Source: Halicephalobus mephisto (taxonomy: Eukaryota > Nematoda > Chromadorea > Rhabditida > Panagrolaimidae). From it: 64,000 bases of DNA. Below, one piece after another: positions 31,550 to 43,439 of this stretch. Each line of letters opens with the position of its first letter. The first letter of the stretch is position 1. The position numbers were made by a program, and so were the translations under genes. The stretch covers positions 372,001-436,000 of the forward strand of contig SWDT01000007.1 of assembly GCA_009193035.1 (NCBI GenBank). The letters run 5' to 3'. The notes beneath the pieces were generated by a model that did not search any database, had not been told where the DNA came from, and saw only the letters and a list, made by a program, of their open reading frames with translations.

Positions 31550-32080
31550 AATAAAAACCCGGGGAACACTATTCTGGATAAGGTTTATGGATTAACTTTA
31601 ACATTTATTTTTTATAATTACATAAATTTTAAACTAGTTATTCACAAATTAATAAAAAATATTTCGAAATTTAATTTTTTAAATAATAAAAACATCCGGG
31701 GAACACTATTCTGCATAGAGTTCATTTTTACAGATATTGATTTTACATATTAATTTCAACATTTATTTTTTATAATTACATAAATTCTAAACTAGTTATT
31801 CACAAATTAATAAAAAATATTTCGAAATTTAATTTTTTAAATAATAAAAACATTCGGGGAACACTATTCTGCATAGAGTTCATTTTTACAGATACTGATT
31901 TTACATATTAATTCCAACACCTATTTTTTTATAATTATATAAATTTCAAACTAGTTATTTACAAATTAATAAAAAATATTCCAAAATTTAATTTTTTAAA
32001 TAATAAAAACACTCGGGGAACACTATTCTGCATAGGATTTATTTCCATATGCATTGATTTAATACATTAACCTTAATACT
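31550..32080. repeat. ~155 bp array with CGGGGAACACTATTCTGCATAG
   Basis: Four units (GGGGAACACTATTCTG near 31561, 31699, 31855 and 32015) with TTTTACATATTAATT and AACTAGTTATTCACAAATTA. GGGGAACACT is the reverse complement of the AGTGTTCCC core of the neighbouring satellite. Confidence 0.85.
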
Positions 32081-32089
32081 TACTTTTTA

Positions 32090-33110
32090 CAATCATATAC
32101 AAGTAGCAAATTTGTTATAACTATATAATTGGTCATTCAAAAAGAAATAAAAGTACGCCAAAATTCAATTTTTTCATATATCAACGGCGAAGAAACGTGA
32201 GACATCTGTTTGGTTTTTGGATTCCATTTTTGGAAGCGCTCGTTTTTTTGCTTTAAGCACACTTATTTGAAAAATTCTTTTCTGCACTTAGGTGTAAATT
32301 TCGAACTAATTGCAGTTATATAATTACTTTTTAAAAAATGTTAAAAATTTTATTTAAAAAAGTTGATTTTTTGACAAACATTTTGTTTTAGATTTATTTA
32401 TTAAAAAAATTCATTTTTCGGATGTATAATTGTTTATAGAAAGAAAAGTTAAGTCTATTTGTTCGTTGACGTTCCGATTTTACCGTAACCTAATAAGTAA
32501 CTGTTGGATTGCGCACAATCTACTCGAATGTAAGCCCTGCAGCGTTGGTCCCGAAGGGAAATGCCCTGAGGATTAACGAGAAGCTTACGGTTTATGCTGG
32601 CGAGACATTAAATAGATTTCGTGATAATTACCATGAAAACTTTAATAGAAGAGTAAGGTAGGAAAAAATGAATGAAATACATACTTTTCTAACAAGATAC
32701 TAAGTCCTCATATTTATGCATGATTTTTCGCAATTTTACTCACTTTTGTGGTTAATTTCTTACGATTTGTAAGGTTTGAACTGTCTTCCCTGATGGAAGA
32801 TTACAAATCCTCTAAGTTACTGTAAAAGTTTCAATAGAAGAGCACCTCTATTAGACGAGCAACCTGTCTATTAGAGTTTTACGGTATTAGAGTTGTTTTG
32901 CATCGCGTTTTTTGGGATGTAAAAGCTTTAATTATCCAAGTTTGGGGGAGAAAGATTCGAAATAAACCAAGGAATCAACCCTTTCGAACACCATCAAAAA
33001 GACAAGTACTAGATCCTGGAATGACAAACAGAAGACGATTGGGAAACAGTAGCAATAATCCTCCACAAGTCGCAAGAAGTACAGAAGGGGATTGAGGGAT
33101 CTGCTCGATT
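32090..33110. other. Mostly unique region, no gene established
   Basis: Includes a GC-rich patch at 32510-32620 (GTTGGTCCCGAAGGGAAATG, a small hairpin, and CCCTGAGG). A segment at about 32830-32890 contains CCTCTATTAGACGAGC and GTCTATTAGAGTTTTACGG, which look like degenerate inverted ends. A plus frame at 32898-33095 (basic, TPSKRQVLDPGMTNRRRLG) has an ATG but no recognisable family. Confidence 0.35.
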
Positions 33111-33159
33111 ACAATGGTGGATGAATCAATGCTATGTTTTATAGAAATTAACAGTCAAA

Positions 33160-33640
33160 TTTCGGAGTTAAAGTTGACCGTCAAAGTTCAAAGTCAAAGT
33201 TAACTATCAGAGTTCAAAGTTAAATTTGATCATCAAAGTTCAAAGTCAAAGTTAACGATTAAAATTTGATATTAATATTTGAACTTTTCATGCTAAGATA
33301 CGATTTGTAAGTTGTTTAGATTCAAAAATCCAAATAAATTCTAATTATTAACTTAGGTAAAACAGATTACAGGTTCTTGAAATAGAAAAAAAATTTTATC
33401 CTAACACAAAGAATCCGAATTTCGATTTTGAACTTTGATAGTTAATTTTGACTTCGAACTTTGATTATTAACTTTGACTTCAAAATTGATAGTTAATTTT
33501 GACTTCGAACTTTGATTATTAACTTTGATGATCGTCTTTGATCTCTAATTCTGATAGTTAACTTTGACTTCAAAATTGATTGTTAACTTTGACTTCGAAC
33601 TTTGATTATTAACTTTAAAGTTTGGTAAAACGGAATGCAG
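33160..33640. repeat. CAAAGTTAAC / GACTTTGAACTTTGATTATTAA repeats
   Basis: Direct CAAAGTTCAAAGTCAAAGTT units are followed by the opposite orientation (TTTGACTTCGAACTTTGATT) from about 33425, making a foldback. Related CAAAGTT repeats are at 50.39-50.86 kb. Confidence 0.75.
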
Positions 33641-33649
33641 ATCTCCAAA

Positions 33650-34690
33650 TGTCAAGTAATAGATAATTATGAAACTCTCCAAGTCTAACACTGTCCATCA
33701 GACCAAGAGTACTTTAACCTGCTTGTCCTCTACTACAGTATCCTTATCACTCCTACATTCAGATCTGGTTTTTCTCTAATGTCCGTGATTCTCACAAAGA
33801 TTTTAAAAAAATAATTGATTTAAAAATTTTGTCGGAAAATATTTTAAAACTTTCAATATTTTAAATTTTTTACCATTAATTACATCTAAAATTATAAATT
33901 TTTAAAAAATTGTTATTTTTATTAAATACTAAATACAAAATATTAAAATTTTTTATTTTTCCAAAAATTTCTATTTTTATTAAATATTAAAAATTTCTAT
34001 TTTTATTAAATATTAAAAATTTTTACTTTTCAATGTTTAGAATCCACCTACCTTCGAAAATATTAAAATCCCACAAGACAACAGACCAGCTCATGATTCA
34101 AAACGAATTTTCCCTTGGGTTTGAATATTCTCCAAATACCGTAACTTTAATCTGATTCTGACTTACAGAGTTTTAGATATTCTAGTTCTTTGAAAATTAA
34201 TTAAAAAGAAAAATTTTCAGTCCAAATTAGACCTGGTTTTTCGAAGAAACAAGTCAAGTGATGTTTGAATCCACCTGGATCTGACAAATACAATCTTGAC
34301 TTAAATACAGTAAGCACTACAGCAGGTCTATGAAAATCCAGATGTTCGGAGAAAATTAAATTATTGCGAAATTGACCCAGATATATCAAATATTACAGAA
34401 ATTTAATAAAAACTAAAAATTATTCCAGATGTTTTTAAAATTACTAATTTACTAAAAAGTCAATATAAATTATCAAATATTACAGTAATCTAATAAAAAC
34501 TAAAAATCATTCCAGATGTTTCAAAAAATTAAATAATTACAAAATTAATCCAAATATATCTGACATTAACAAAAATTTAATAAAAACTAAAAATTATTCC
34601 AGAAGTTTTAAAAATAATTAAATCTTCAAAAATAAATCCGAATATGTTACAACTATTGTAGCCTAGTAAAAAAGAAAATTAGTCCAGTGT
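33650..34690. other. Region without an established gene
   Basis: Low-complexity A/T at 33790-34030 and ~115 bp repeats with AAACTAAAAATTATTCCAGATG at 34390-34640. On the minus strand a small open block (about 33785-33710, S/D/K/V-rich with AG and GTTAAA borders) could be an exon, but I cannot connect it. The minus ORF at 34201-34389 has no start or splice context. Confidence 0.3.
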
Positions 34691-34699
34691 GAAGATCTA

Positions 34700-35060
34700 T
34701 AAAAAAGTCGATATCAGAGTCAAAGTCAAATTTGCACTTTGCTTGCAATGTTTAGGCAAATAAATTAACATCGAAATCTGATTTGCAACTTGATCGACAT
34801 CAGAGTCAAAGTCAAACTTGCTTTTTGCTCGCGATATTTAGGTAGATAAGTTAATATCAACATCAAAACCTGTTTCGCATCTTGCTCGCAACATTTGAGC
34901 AACCTAATCAAGGTCAAAGTCAAACTTGCACTTTGCTCGCAACATTTGAGCAACCTAATCAAGGTCAAAGTCAAATTTGCACTTTGCTTGCAATGTTTAG
35001 GCAAATAAATTAACATCAAACTCAAACTTGCAACTTGTTAGTAGTATTTGGGTAAGTTGG
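34700..35060. repeat. GTTGC-AGCAA-GTGC satellite, locus 2
   Basis: ~75-80 bp units with ACTTGCACTTTGCTCGCAAC and TTGAGCAACCTAATCAAGGT. Same family as 18.06-18.44, 52.6-52.95 and 60.1-60.8 kb. Confidence 0.8.
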
Positions 35061-35534
35061 CCTACTGAATTCTTCTGCAAAAATCCAATTTGAATTTGAT
35101 GTCGACCACTTTACAGACCCTAACACAGGTGTTTTGGAAGTAATTAAATCACCAAAAGTCAACCCGAATATATTATATGCCACAGTAACCTTAAAAGTGA
35201 AGGTGGAAATTTCTCCAGATGTTTCGAGAATAATCATATTATTAAAAATCAATCCAAATATATACTACCGTAATGTAGGAAAAGTAAAATTTTTTCGAGT
35301 TTTTTCAAAATAACCAACTTACCCAGAATCTATTTCGAATAAATTATTAGAAAAAATTTCAATGTTTTATAAAAACAAAATTTTTCTCAAACTATGTTGG
35401 AAAATTCATTTTCCAAGTAAAGCAGAAGGAGGAAAAAGTCAGATTTCCAAACTAGACCTCTAATTGCCAAATTGAAACCACTTTTTCCAAATGACGGAAG
35501 GTGAAAATTGAATTTGAACAAAAAAGCTTAAAAT
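35061..35534. other. No gene recognised
   Basis: AT-rich sequence with weak TTTTCGAGAATAATCA-type repeats. Confidence 0.3.
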
Positions 35535-36165
35535 AGCTCTAAAACATTGATGCATAAGTTGAGTATAATGTACAAGTGTACTATATTCAATGCACCAGTA
35601 TGTAAGGTGTAATATACCCGGTACATCAGAACTATTTCAACATATCCACACATTATATACCATGTGTCTTTTATTATGTGTATAATCTTATAAAAAGATC
35701 TAGATCATACCAGAATCCTCTATAAGGTTGTATGATAGACCAGACTAGGACCAAAAATCTAAGCTAGATCACAATTCTTATAAGGATGTAAACCAAAGTA
35801 GATTCTTCTATAACAAAGCACGCTGCACAAAAATAGTCCTAACATACCAGTACATAAGTTGAGTACAATGTATAAACACACCATATTCAATATATCAGTA
35901 TGTAAAGTAAAATATACTCGATATATCCTAATTATTTCAACTATATATACATTATGCAGTCGAACTTGGATATAAGATACCCCCTTGGAACCAACCAAAG
36001 CTTATCTTTAACAAAGGATATATTGTAATGGGGGTAAATTTGAAGGCAGATTAACCAAATACACTCACACACATCGTATCCTATAACGTGAGATATGTTA
36101 TAGCGAGAGTATCTTATAGCCAAGTTTCACTGTATATTATGTACCGTTTTTTGTGTATAGAATTC
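35535..36165. mobile_element. CACACAAAAA...TTTTTTGTGTG element, copy 1, with nested MITE
   Basis: About 450 bp shared with 41424-41875, including GCATAAGTTGAGTATAATGT, TATACCCGGTACATCAGAAC, ATAAAAAGATCTAGATCATA and the 3' end ATGTACCGTTTTTTGTGT. It is interrupted near its 3' end by an ~180 bp insertion that copy 2 lacks. Confidence 0.85.
35955..36133. mobile_element. Nested foldback MITE (CAGTSGAACTTGG ends)
   Basis: Left end CAGTCGAACTTGGATATAAG, right end (reverse complement) CAGTGAAACTTGGCTATAAG, with an inner pair around ATAACGTGAGATATG. The flanking bases are compatible with a TA target. The layout resembles pogo/Tigger-derived MITEs; that family link is my inference. Confidence 0.7.
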
Positions 36166-36685
36166 AAATAGTTCTAAAAATGAATAACAATGAAAAAATA
36201 AAGTCGTCAAAAATGGATAAGGTTAAAAAATAAATCATGACCCTTGGGATTTTCGAGAAAAACAAAAAGAATAACTGGTGAGATATTTGATGGAGTAATG
36301 TTTTCATGACAAGTACAGCTTTGCGTTTTTGATGTTTTAAAATTTCGAAATCGAATATGTTCAAGATTTGAAAGTCGACAGGTCTGGCAAAAAATAAATA
36401 ATTTAATAATGTTGAGGGTGTTGGAATGATGTTGTCACGGAATGTAAAATAAATTTCTGTCACGAAAGATGACGATTATAATAATTCTGTATATTCTTTA
36501 ACGAAAGTAGAAATTAACTTTAGAAATAATCGAGGAAAAAATTAAAGTTGATTTTCGTCAAGATGTCGTTAGAATCCTTGACGAATTTACTTTTAAATAT
36601 AAATACGATTTTTCGCCGAAAAAACCAAAGATTAAAGTAAAGCTCAACGGAGATTTAATGATTCAGACCGTTCTCTGATAAGTAT

Positions 36686-36711
36686 CGTCATTATTATTAT
36701 TATTATTATTT
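36686..36711. repeat. (ATT)n microsatellite
   Basis: Eight consecutive ATT units. Confidence 0.95.
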
Positions 36712-37299
36712 ATTGCCTCTTTCAACAGTTATATAATTGCTACAAAATCGGGGAATAACATCTTCATGGCTGTGATTGGGTCAGTATCGTCATTAGAAAC
36801 ATGTTTGTTGTAAAATAAACCTATTACAGAAGATTATTCTTCCGGTTAGTTCTGGGATGAAAGTAGGTCACGTCATAACTCACTAGGTATGATTTAAGTC
36901 AAGAAGTGGAGATTATAGGGATTTGCCAAGAGATATTTAATAATCTATTTGCGAGGAATGCAGATAAGACACTAGAGGCCCCCAGGTCGGGTGCAATTAG
37001 AATACCTTTGAAATTGAAAATTAAAAACAAAAATTATTCATTTAAACCAAACAAGATAAGCTGAATTTCATAATTTTCAATCTCTAAAGAAAACAAAAGT
37101 CCGAGATAATTTTCCGGGAAAATTAAAATTTCCTAAAAGTGGAAAATCGTTATCAAAAACAAAATCAAAAATGGAAGAATTTTGTCTTTCAAAAATCCAT
37201 TTGCAACCAAGGAAACGAGCCGAATTGAACTCGGGATCATAACCGCTCTGGATTAATCCCAAATACTTTCACATGGCTTCGTCGTAAAGAGGAAACTTG
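36712..37299. other. Mostly unique region with one weak exon candidate
   Basis: Non-repetitive. On the minus strand, AATCCAG at 37248-37254 is followed by a short frame SGYDPEFNSARFL ending at a GTTGCA donor near 37208. It accepts phase 0 and leaves phase 1, and so could bridge the 39038 exon to the common SK exon. Only 40 bases and a weak donor, so low confidence. Confidence 0.25.
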
Positions 37300-38000
37300 G
37301 ACAAAATGTTCTTAGAATGAAAGCAGTATTGGGCAACTCCTACAGTACCACAAGTTGAGACTAGACACTTTCAAAGTTCATCGACAAAAAAGACTAATTT
37401 TCAAACATCTTATGTAATTTCGTGATAACAAAGAACTTTGGACAAAGTGTTCCCCGAATGGAAATAACACTGGATAACTCATACTGCTGGTGTAAGTAAA
37501 GACTAGATGTTTTGGAAGTTCGTTGACAGAAATATTTCGTAATTTCCAAGCATCTTATATAATTTCATCATAAATGAAAAACCTCAACAAAGCGTTCCCT
37601 GAATGAAAACAATATTGGACATCTCATATTAATTACATCAGTCAATACTAGATATTTTTAACGTTCATAGATCAAAGAAATAAATGTTCCTAATTTTCCA
37701 CATGATTTCTATATACAGGAAAACACTTGGGAAAAGTGGTCCCTGAACGGAAATTAGTAACACTAAATTATTTTAACGACAATGTTATTAATATTTGATA
37801 TTTTTCGAAGTTTATCGATTAAAAAAATGAAATTTTAACATGATCTTAATATACAAGAAAACATTTGGGAAAAGTGGTCCCTTAATGCAAATTAGTAACA
37901 CTAAATCATTTTAACAACAATGTCCATCGTCGCCAAATATTTTCGAAAGCTCAATGACCAAAGAAATTAAAATCCCATAATTTTTGAAAATTTCACTGAA
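37300..38000. repeat. ~140 bp degenerate array with AAAGTGTTCCCCGAATGG
   Basis: Units near 37301, 37441, 37581, 37730 and 37868 with GACAAAGTGTTCCCCGAATG or GGGAAAAGTGGTCCCTGAA and AACACTGGATAACTC. Shares the AGTGTTCCC core with other satellites. Confidence 0.75.
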
Positions 38001-38439
38001 ATTCGATTCCAAATTTGTATGCTCTCGAAAACATATGGTTTATCAGGAAAATTCCCACAGTAATTCTGCCAATTGTTTTCTTTGCAAAAATTTCAAAAAA
38101 ACAAACAAATGAAATTTCTAGAAAATTCGGAATTTAAAAGTTGAAATTATTTTAAGCTCGGAATCGGGGTAGTTTGAACTAGAAAACTTGGTTTTTATGG
38201 AAAATTGGGCATTGGGGAACACTAAATCAATTCAAAATTATTGACTGAAGTTCTTAGAAGTAACAAAAAAGATTTTTTACTTTTTTTAGAAAGTAATCTG
38301 GAGAAAAAAAAAGTAATTCAAAAAACATTTTAAAAAACAAAATTTTTTTACTTAATCTTTTGAATTTTATAAAAAATTATCTCGGTAAATTTTATATTTT
38401 TTTTAAATAACGAAATTGAATCAAACGTACTGGATACTT

Positions 38440-38940
38440 GAATTTAAATATATTTTGGCGTTGTGTTTTGGATGCCGCAATATGGTCAATTACTAAATTA
38501 AAATTACGATCTTTAATCGGAAAGTAACTAGGTAATTAATAAAGTGTATTTTGGCGTTGTGTTCTGGATGCCACAACGTAGTTGATTATTTTATTTAATT
38601 TTTAATTTTTAAAAATTATGAAATTTAAATAAAAAATAGATTTAATAATTAAAATTAAAAACCTTGGCGTTGTATTCTGGATGCCACAACGTAGTTGATT
38701 ATTTTATTTAATTTTTAATTTTATAAAATTATAAAATTTAAATAAAAAATAGATTTAATAATTAAAATTAAAAACCTTGGCGTTGTATTCTGGATGCCAC
38801 AACGTACTTAATTATTTTATTTAATTTTTAATTTTTAAAAATTATGAAATATACTACTTTATTAATAAAATTAAATAAATTTTAACTTTGTGTTTTCAAC
38901 GTCATGAGGTCAAGTAAGGTCATTAAATTTTAATTTTATA
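38440..38940. repeat. ~120 bp array with TTGGCGTTGTATTCTGGATG
   Basis: Four to five units with GGCGTTGTGTTCTGGATGCC and ACAACGTAGTTGATTATTT. The GGCGTTGTGTTC core is shared with the 185 bp satellite, but the rest differs. Confidence 0.85.
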
Positions 38941-38981
38941 TCACAAAAATTTTTATATTAATTATTTAAAACTAAACCAAC

Positions 38982-39038
38982 CTTGAGAACTGCTTCGTTG
39001 AAGAAATCCTCCAGGACCAGATTCCCTTCTCGATCTTG
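38982..39038 (-). CDS. Internal exon of upstream chain
   Basis: 57 bases between acceptor TTTGTTGACAG and a GTTGGT donor, encoding QDREGNLVLEDFFNEAVLK in phase 0 at both ends. It accepts the exits of the exon at 46104-45969 and of first exon C (39365-39204), both phase 0. The DREGNLVLEDF stretch recalls an EF-hand loop but is too short to call. Its downstream partner is unresolved: the candidate exon near 37254 or the terminal exon at 31340. Confidence 0.5.
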
Positions 39039-39203
39039 CTGTCAACAAATTTCGAAATTGGTTAGTGTATCCGCTTACTCGAAGAATGTCACTACTAACC
39101 TAAAATCCAAATTATTTTAAAAAATTTCCAACTTTTTTCTAATTAGTTTTTTGTCGTGAGAATCTATCCCAGAGCGAATTTTTAGAAAAATAAACAATCT
39201 CAC

Positions 39204-39365
39204 AATGAACATTGAATTTGCCCGTTCTCTTTGATGACGATTTTCAGATAAATTATATGAAGAATCCACGGGTAATTTTGAACGAACACCTCCGTTGTAG
39301 TGTTGTCGACTAGTCAAGGAGATCATTGAGAACTTTTTCCCGCCGTTGGATCGACCAAAGTTCAT
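39204..39365 (-). CDS. Alternative first exon C
   Basis: ATG at 39365, MNFGRSNGGKKFSMISLTSR, then RSKLPVDSSYNLSENRH and ERANSMFI, 54 codons exactly. It ends at a GTGAGA donor in phase 0 and joins the exon at 39038. The composition (Ser/Asn/Arg-rich) matches the other candidate N-terminal exons. If not spliced, the frame runs 28 more codons into AT-rich sequence. Confidence 0.5.
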
Positions 39366-39479
39366 TTTTACTTTAATTTTAAAAAATCAAATTGTTGAAA
39401 TTTGGTCTCGTCACGAATGACAATTTCTGGGACTATTTTTAGATTTTGGAAAGTAAATAAAGATATACAAATTTGAAAA

Positions 39480-39810
39480 ATACAAAAAAGTCGGAAAAAA
39501 GAATTCAGAAGTTGTTTAAAGTAGTCTGAAAAAAGAATTCAGAAGCTCTTTAAAGTATTCTGAAAACAAAATTCAGAAGTTGTTTAAAGTATTCTGGAAA
39601 AAGAATTCAGAAGCTCTTTAAAGTATTCTGAAAACAAAATTCAGATACTCTTTAAAGTAGTCTGAAAAAAAAATTCAGAAGTTATTTAAAGTATTCTGAA
39701 AAAAGGATTCAGAAGTTGTTTAAAGTAGTCTGAAAAAAAGATTCAGAAGCTCTTTAAAGTATTCTGAAAACAAAATTCAGAAACTCTTTAAAGTAGTCTA
39801 AAAAAAAGTT
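39480..39810. repeat. ~43 bp array (CTTTAAAGTAKTCTGAAAA...TTCAGAAG)
   Basis: About nine units with GAATTCAGAAGCTCTTTAAA and AGTATTCTGAAAA. It ends with the words TTCGTGTCAGGACCAAA. Confidence 0.9.
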
Positions 39811-39829
39811 AATTCGTGTCAGGACCAAA

Positions 39830-40270
39830 ACTGAGCAATTTGGTCTGTTGGTTCAGAGTATGAAGAAGATCTATGAAAATGAAGACCGAACCAAGGTGTC
39901 CAAATTTAGTCCTGACACGAATAATAGTCATATATCTTCTCATTCTAGTTTTATGGCTTCTGAATCCATTTTCGAAATATAAATTTATTTTTAAAAAAGT
40001 TCAAAAGCCTTCAAAACAGTGAGATTATCATTTGTATAAAAATCAAAGTTAAATTTTCTTTGGTTTTTTAATAATAAAAACAAAAAATATGGCGACACAA
40101 AAACCGAACTTGAAAATAAGTCTAGAAACTTTTCGGAAGGCTTAACGGACCGAGCAAAAAAGTAAAAATAGATGGATCTTAGTCCCAAAACAGTATATAA
40201 TAAAGTTTACATTTTCCGCCAAGAATGACTCACGTGTCTCATTACCGGGCTGAGACACTTGTGTCCCGAG
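39830..40270. other. No gene recognised
   Basis: Contains CCTGACACGAATAATAG near 39912. The ORF on the minus strand at 39991-40188 is F/L/K-rich without context. Confidence 0.3.
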
Positions 40271-40279
40271 TATTTATGT

Positions 40280-40970
40280 TCCATTTTTATAGTTAAAATT
40301 GAACAAAAAGTACAACACTAATCAGATCTGTAAACTCTGAATCTGAAATCAGAAATAATATCTAGCTCCCAGAATCCCGAATTCTGACTTCAGATTAAGA
40401 ATCTACGGACTTGTTTACATTGTTATAAGTACTTATTGTTCGAATTTGAAGACATCTAAAATCAGTTATGCGACATTTATTTTTCAAGTACTTGTATCCC
40501 AAGCATTAATATCCCACTTTTGTAGTTAAAATTGAACAAAAAGTACTTTTAATGACGTAATCAATCCCGTAGGTTCTGAATCTGAAATCAGAACTAATAT
40601 CTAATCTTTAGAATCCTGGATTCTGAGTTACCTAATATTTATATTTGAAGTATTTAAATTCCGAACATAAATATTCCAATTCTATGGTTATAACTGAACA
40701 AAAAGTACTTTTAATAACGTAATAAGTCCTGTAGATTCTGAATCTGAAATCAGAATCAATAGTTAACCTTCAGAATCCTGAATTCTGAGTTATCCAATAT
40801 TTATATTTGAAGCATTTAAATTCCAAACATAAATATTCCAATTCTATAGTTAGAACTGAACAAAAAGTACTTTTAATAACGTAATCAATCCCGTAGGTTC
40901 TGAATCTGAAATCAGAATCAATAGTTAACCTTCAAAATCCTGAATTCTGAAGATTAATCAACTCTAAAAC
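40280..40970. repeat. ~170 bp array with TTCTGAATCTGAAATCAGAA
   Basis: Four units with AACAAAAAGTACTTTTAAT and CTGAATCTGAAATCAGAA plus CAGAATCCTGAATTCTGA. The last two words form small palindromes. Confidence 0.85.
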
Positions 40971-40999
40971 ATCTAAAATTTCGGAATTCCATAAAACAG

Positions 41000-41423
41000 T
41001 ATAAATTTAGAATAATTTTTAAAATTCGATGTAAAAATACAAAAGCGTTTAAAATATTTTTAATTTTTTAAAGTTGTAAGAATTGGAACATAAATGCTTA
41101 AGACACAAATGTCTCATAATCCTCATTACGCATTTGGAGATGAAAAGAACAGAAAACCACATGCCTTAGGTTAATCATTAAACGAAAATAAAATAAATTA
41201 AATATTTAAGTAAATGTATTTAGGATAAAAAAGGAAAAACAAGTCCATAAAATCAAGGAAACTCTTTTTTACTAAAAATGGGAAAAATGGCCTTGTGCAG
41301 ATTCCTCTGGGGAGTAATTTATGGGGAGCCTTAATCGCTCTTTAAAAAAGATCCCGAATTTAAGTGATGACATTCTTCGTTAATTCATACATTGGTGTTA
41401 ATTTCGGTTTTCCACACACAAAA
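41000..41423. other. No gene recognised
   Basis: AT-rich unique spacer. Confidence 0.3.
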
Positions 41424-41875
41424 ATGGATCTAAGACATCGATGCATAAGTTGAGTATAATGTACAAGTGTACTATATTCAATGCACCAGTATGTAAGATG
41501 CAATATACCCGGTACATCAGAACTATTTCAACATATTCACACATTATATACCATGTGTCCTTTATTATGTGTATAATCTTATAAAAAGATCTAGATCATA
41601 CCAGAATCCTCTATAAGGTTGTATGATAGACCAGACTAGGACCTAGAAATCTAAGCTAGATCACAATTCTTATAAGGATGTAAACCAAAGTAGAATCTTC
41701 TATAACAATGCACGCTGCACAAAAATAGTCCTAACATATCAGTACATAAGTTGAGTACAATGTATAAACACACCATATTCAATATATCAGTATGTAAAGT
41801 AAAATACACTCGATACATCTTAATTATTTCAACAAATCTATACATTATATATCATGTACCGTTTTTTGTGTGTAA
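41424..41875. mobile_element. CACACAAAAA...TTTTTTGTGTG element, copy 2 (empty site)
   Basis: Nearly identical to 35535-36165 apart from small changes and the absence of the ~180 bp insertion: ACATTATATATCATGTACCG is continuous here. The ends read CCACACACAAAAATGG near 41411 and CCGTTTTTTGTGTGTAA near 41860. Confidence 0.85.
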
Positions 41876-41979
41876 ATGAAACAAACTTCGGATTTTTTTC
41901 TGACTCCCACTGTGGAAATCCCTAAAGACCATGACAAGTTCAGTCTTTTTTGAGGACGAATGGGAATTAGCAAGAAAAA

Positions 41980-43420
41980 CAAAAAGAACAAAGTCTAAAG
42001 TAGAGACTTTTATACTGTTTTCTTCCTAATTACTAGAAATATGTTTATTGTAAAGTAAACTTTTCCAGAAAAGTATGCCATCGATCGACTTGGTCTATAA
42101 TTTCTCTTAAGTTTCAGAGTTCATGATGCGGGTGTTGTAGGCTGTGAAATGAGCTTCTACTGCGAAAATGTCTAACGACCATGAGAAATTCGCTTCTTGG
42201 TCAGTGCAGGTGAAAATTTACATTGAAAACAATCTAATAGGAGAATGAAATCAACTCCTATTACGAAATGTTTGAAGATCACAACGAATTCGCTTATTGT
42301 CCAGCGCAACTAGACCTGTGCTAGAATAGGAATAAGAAGACAATAACATCAACTTTTACAACGAAATCGCTAAAAAGTAAACGGAGTTCGCTTATTGTCC
42401 AGCGCAACTAGATCTGTGCTAGAATAGGAATAAGAAGACAATAACATCAACTTTTGTAATGAAATCGATAAAAATCAAAGGGAGTTTACTTATTGTCCAG
42501 ATCAAGTAGAGATCTGCGCTACAGTAAACCTAAGAAAACGGTGAAATATGTTCTCACAACGAAGTCGTTAGAAAATCATAACGAATTCGCTTATTTTTAA
42601 GCGTAAATAAAAACCTGCACTGAAATCAACCCAATAAGAAAGTGGAATCGACTTGCGCTATAAAATTGCTGGAAAATCACAACGAATTTGTTTATTACTC
42701 AGCGCAAGTAGAAATCTGCGTTGAAAAATACCCAAGATAAAAGCCAAGTTAATCCTCACTGCAAGATTGCTGACAATTATAACGAGTTCGCTTATTCTTA
42801 AGTGCAAGTGAAATTTTACGCTAGAACGGAGTTAGCAAGAAAAAAAATCAATTCCTATCACGAAATCTCCGGAAATTACAACAAGTCCGTTCATACCTAA
42901 GTTCGGGTGGAAATTTATGCAGAAAACACCACAATACAAAATAAAATTTAACTTCAGAAATTCGTAATTCAAGTTGATCTCTGTTTTATATTTTTGTTCA
43001 TGACGTGTTTCTTGTAAAATAAACCTGCCGTAGAAAACGGAACAAACTTCCTCTGTAAAGTCGCTGGAAGTTATGGTGAATTCGCTTAATCCTAAGCTAG
43101 CGTGGAAATCGAAACAAAACGAGATTGCAAAAAAATTAAATTCTTGCAGCGAAGTCGTTGATGAATTCGTTTATTTCTGAGTGAAACTGAAAATATTCGC
43201 CAACATAAGTCTACATAAGACAAAACTTAACTTATCCGTAAAGTTACTGAAAGTCGTAGCGAATTAGCCGTTTTTAAGTAAAAGTGAAATTAATAAAGCA
43301 AATTCAACATGAATTTCTTCGAAATCGCTGGGAATCATGAATTTGCTTATTTCCAAGCGAAAATGGGATTTTTCGTCAAAATACACCTAAGAGTAAATCG
43401 AAATCCAAAACAAGATTCAA
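41980..43420. repeat. AACGAATTCGCTTATT satellite, locus 1
   Basis: Degenerate ~110-130 bp units built from CGAAATCGCTAAAAATCA, AACGAATTCGCTTATT and CAGCGCAAGTAGAAATCTG. Same family as 62.26-64.0 kb. Confidence 0.8.
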
Positions 43421-43439
43421 TACACGAAAAACGGGCACA

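Noticed and set aside
32520..32620. tRNA or small structured RNA in the GC-rich patch
   Set aside because: Only a short GGTCCCGAAGGGA hairpin is visible. No cloverleaf, anticodon arm or box elements.
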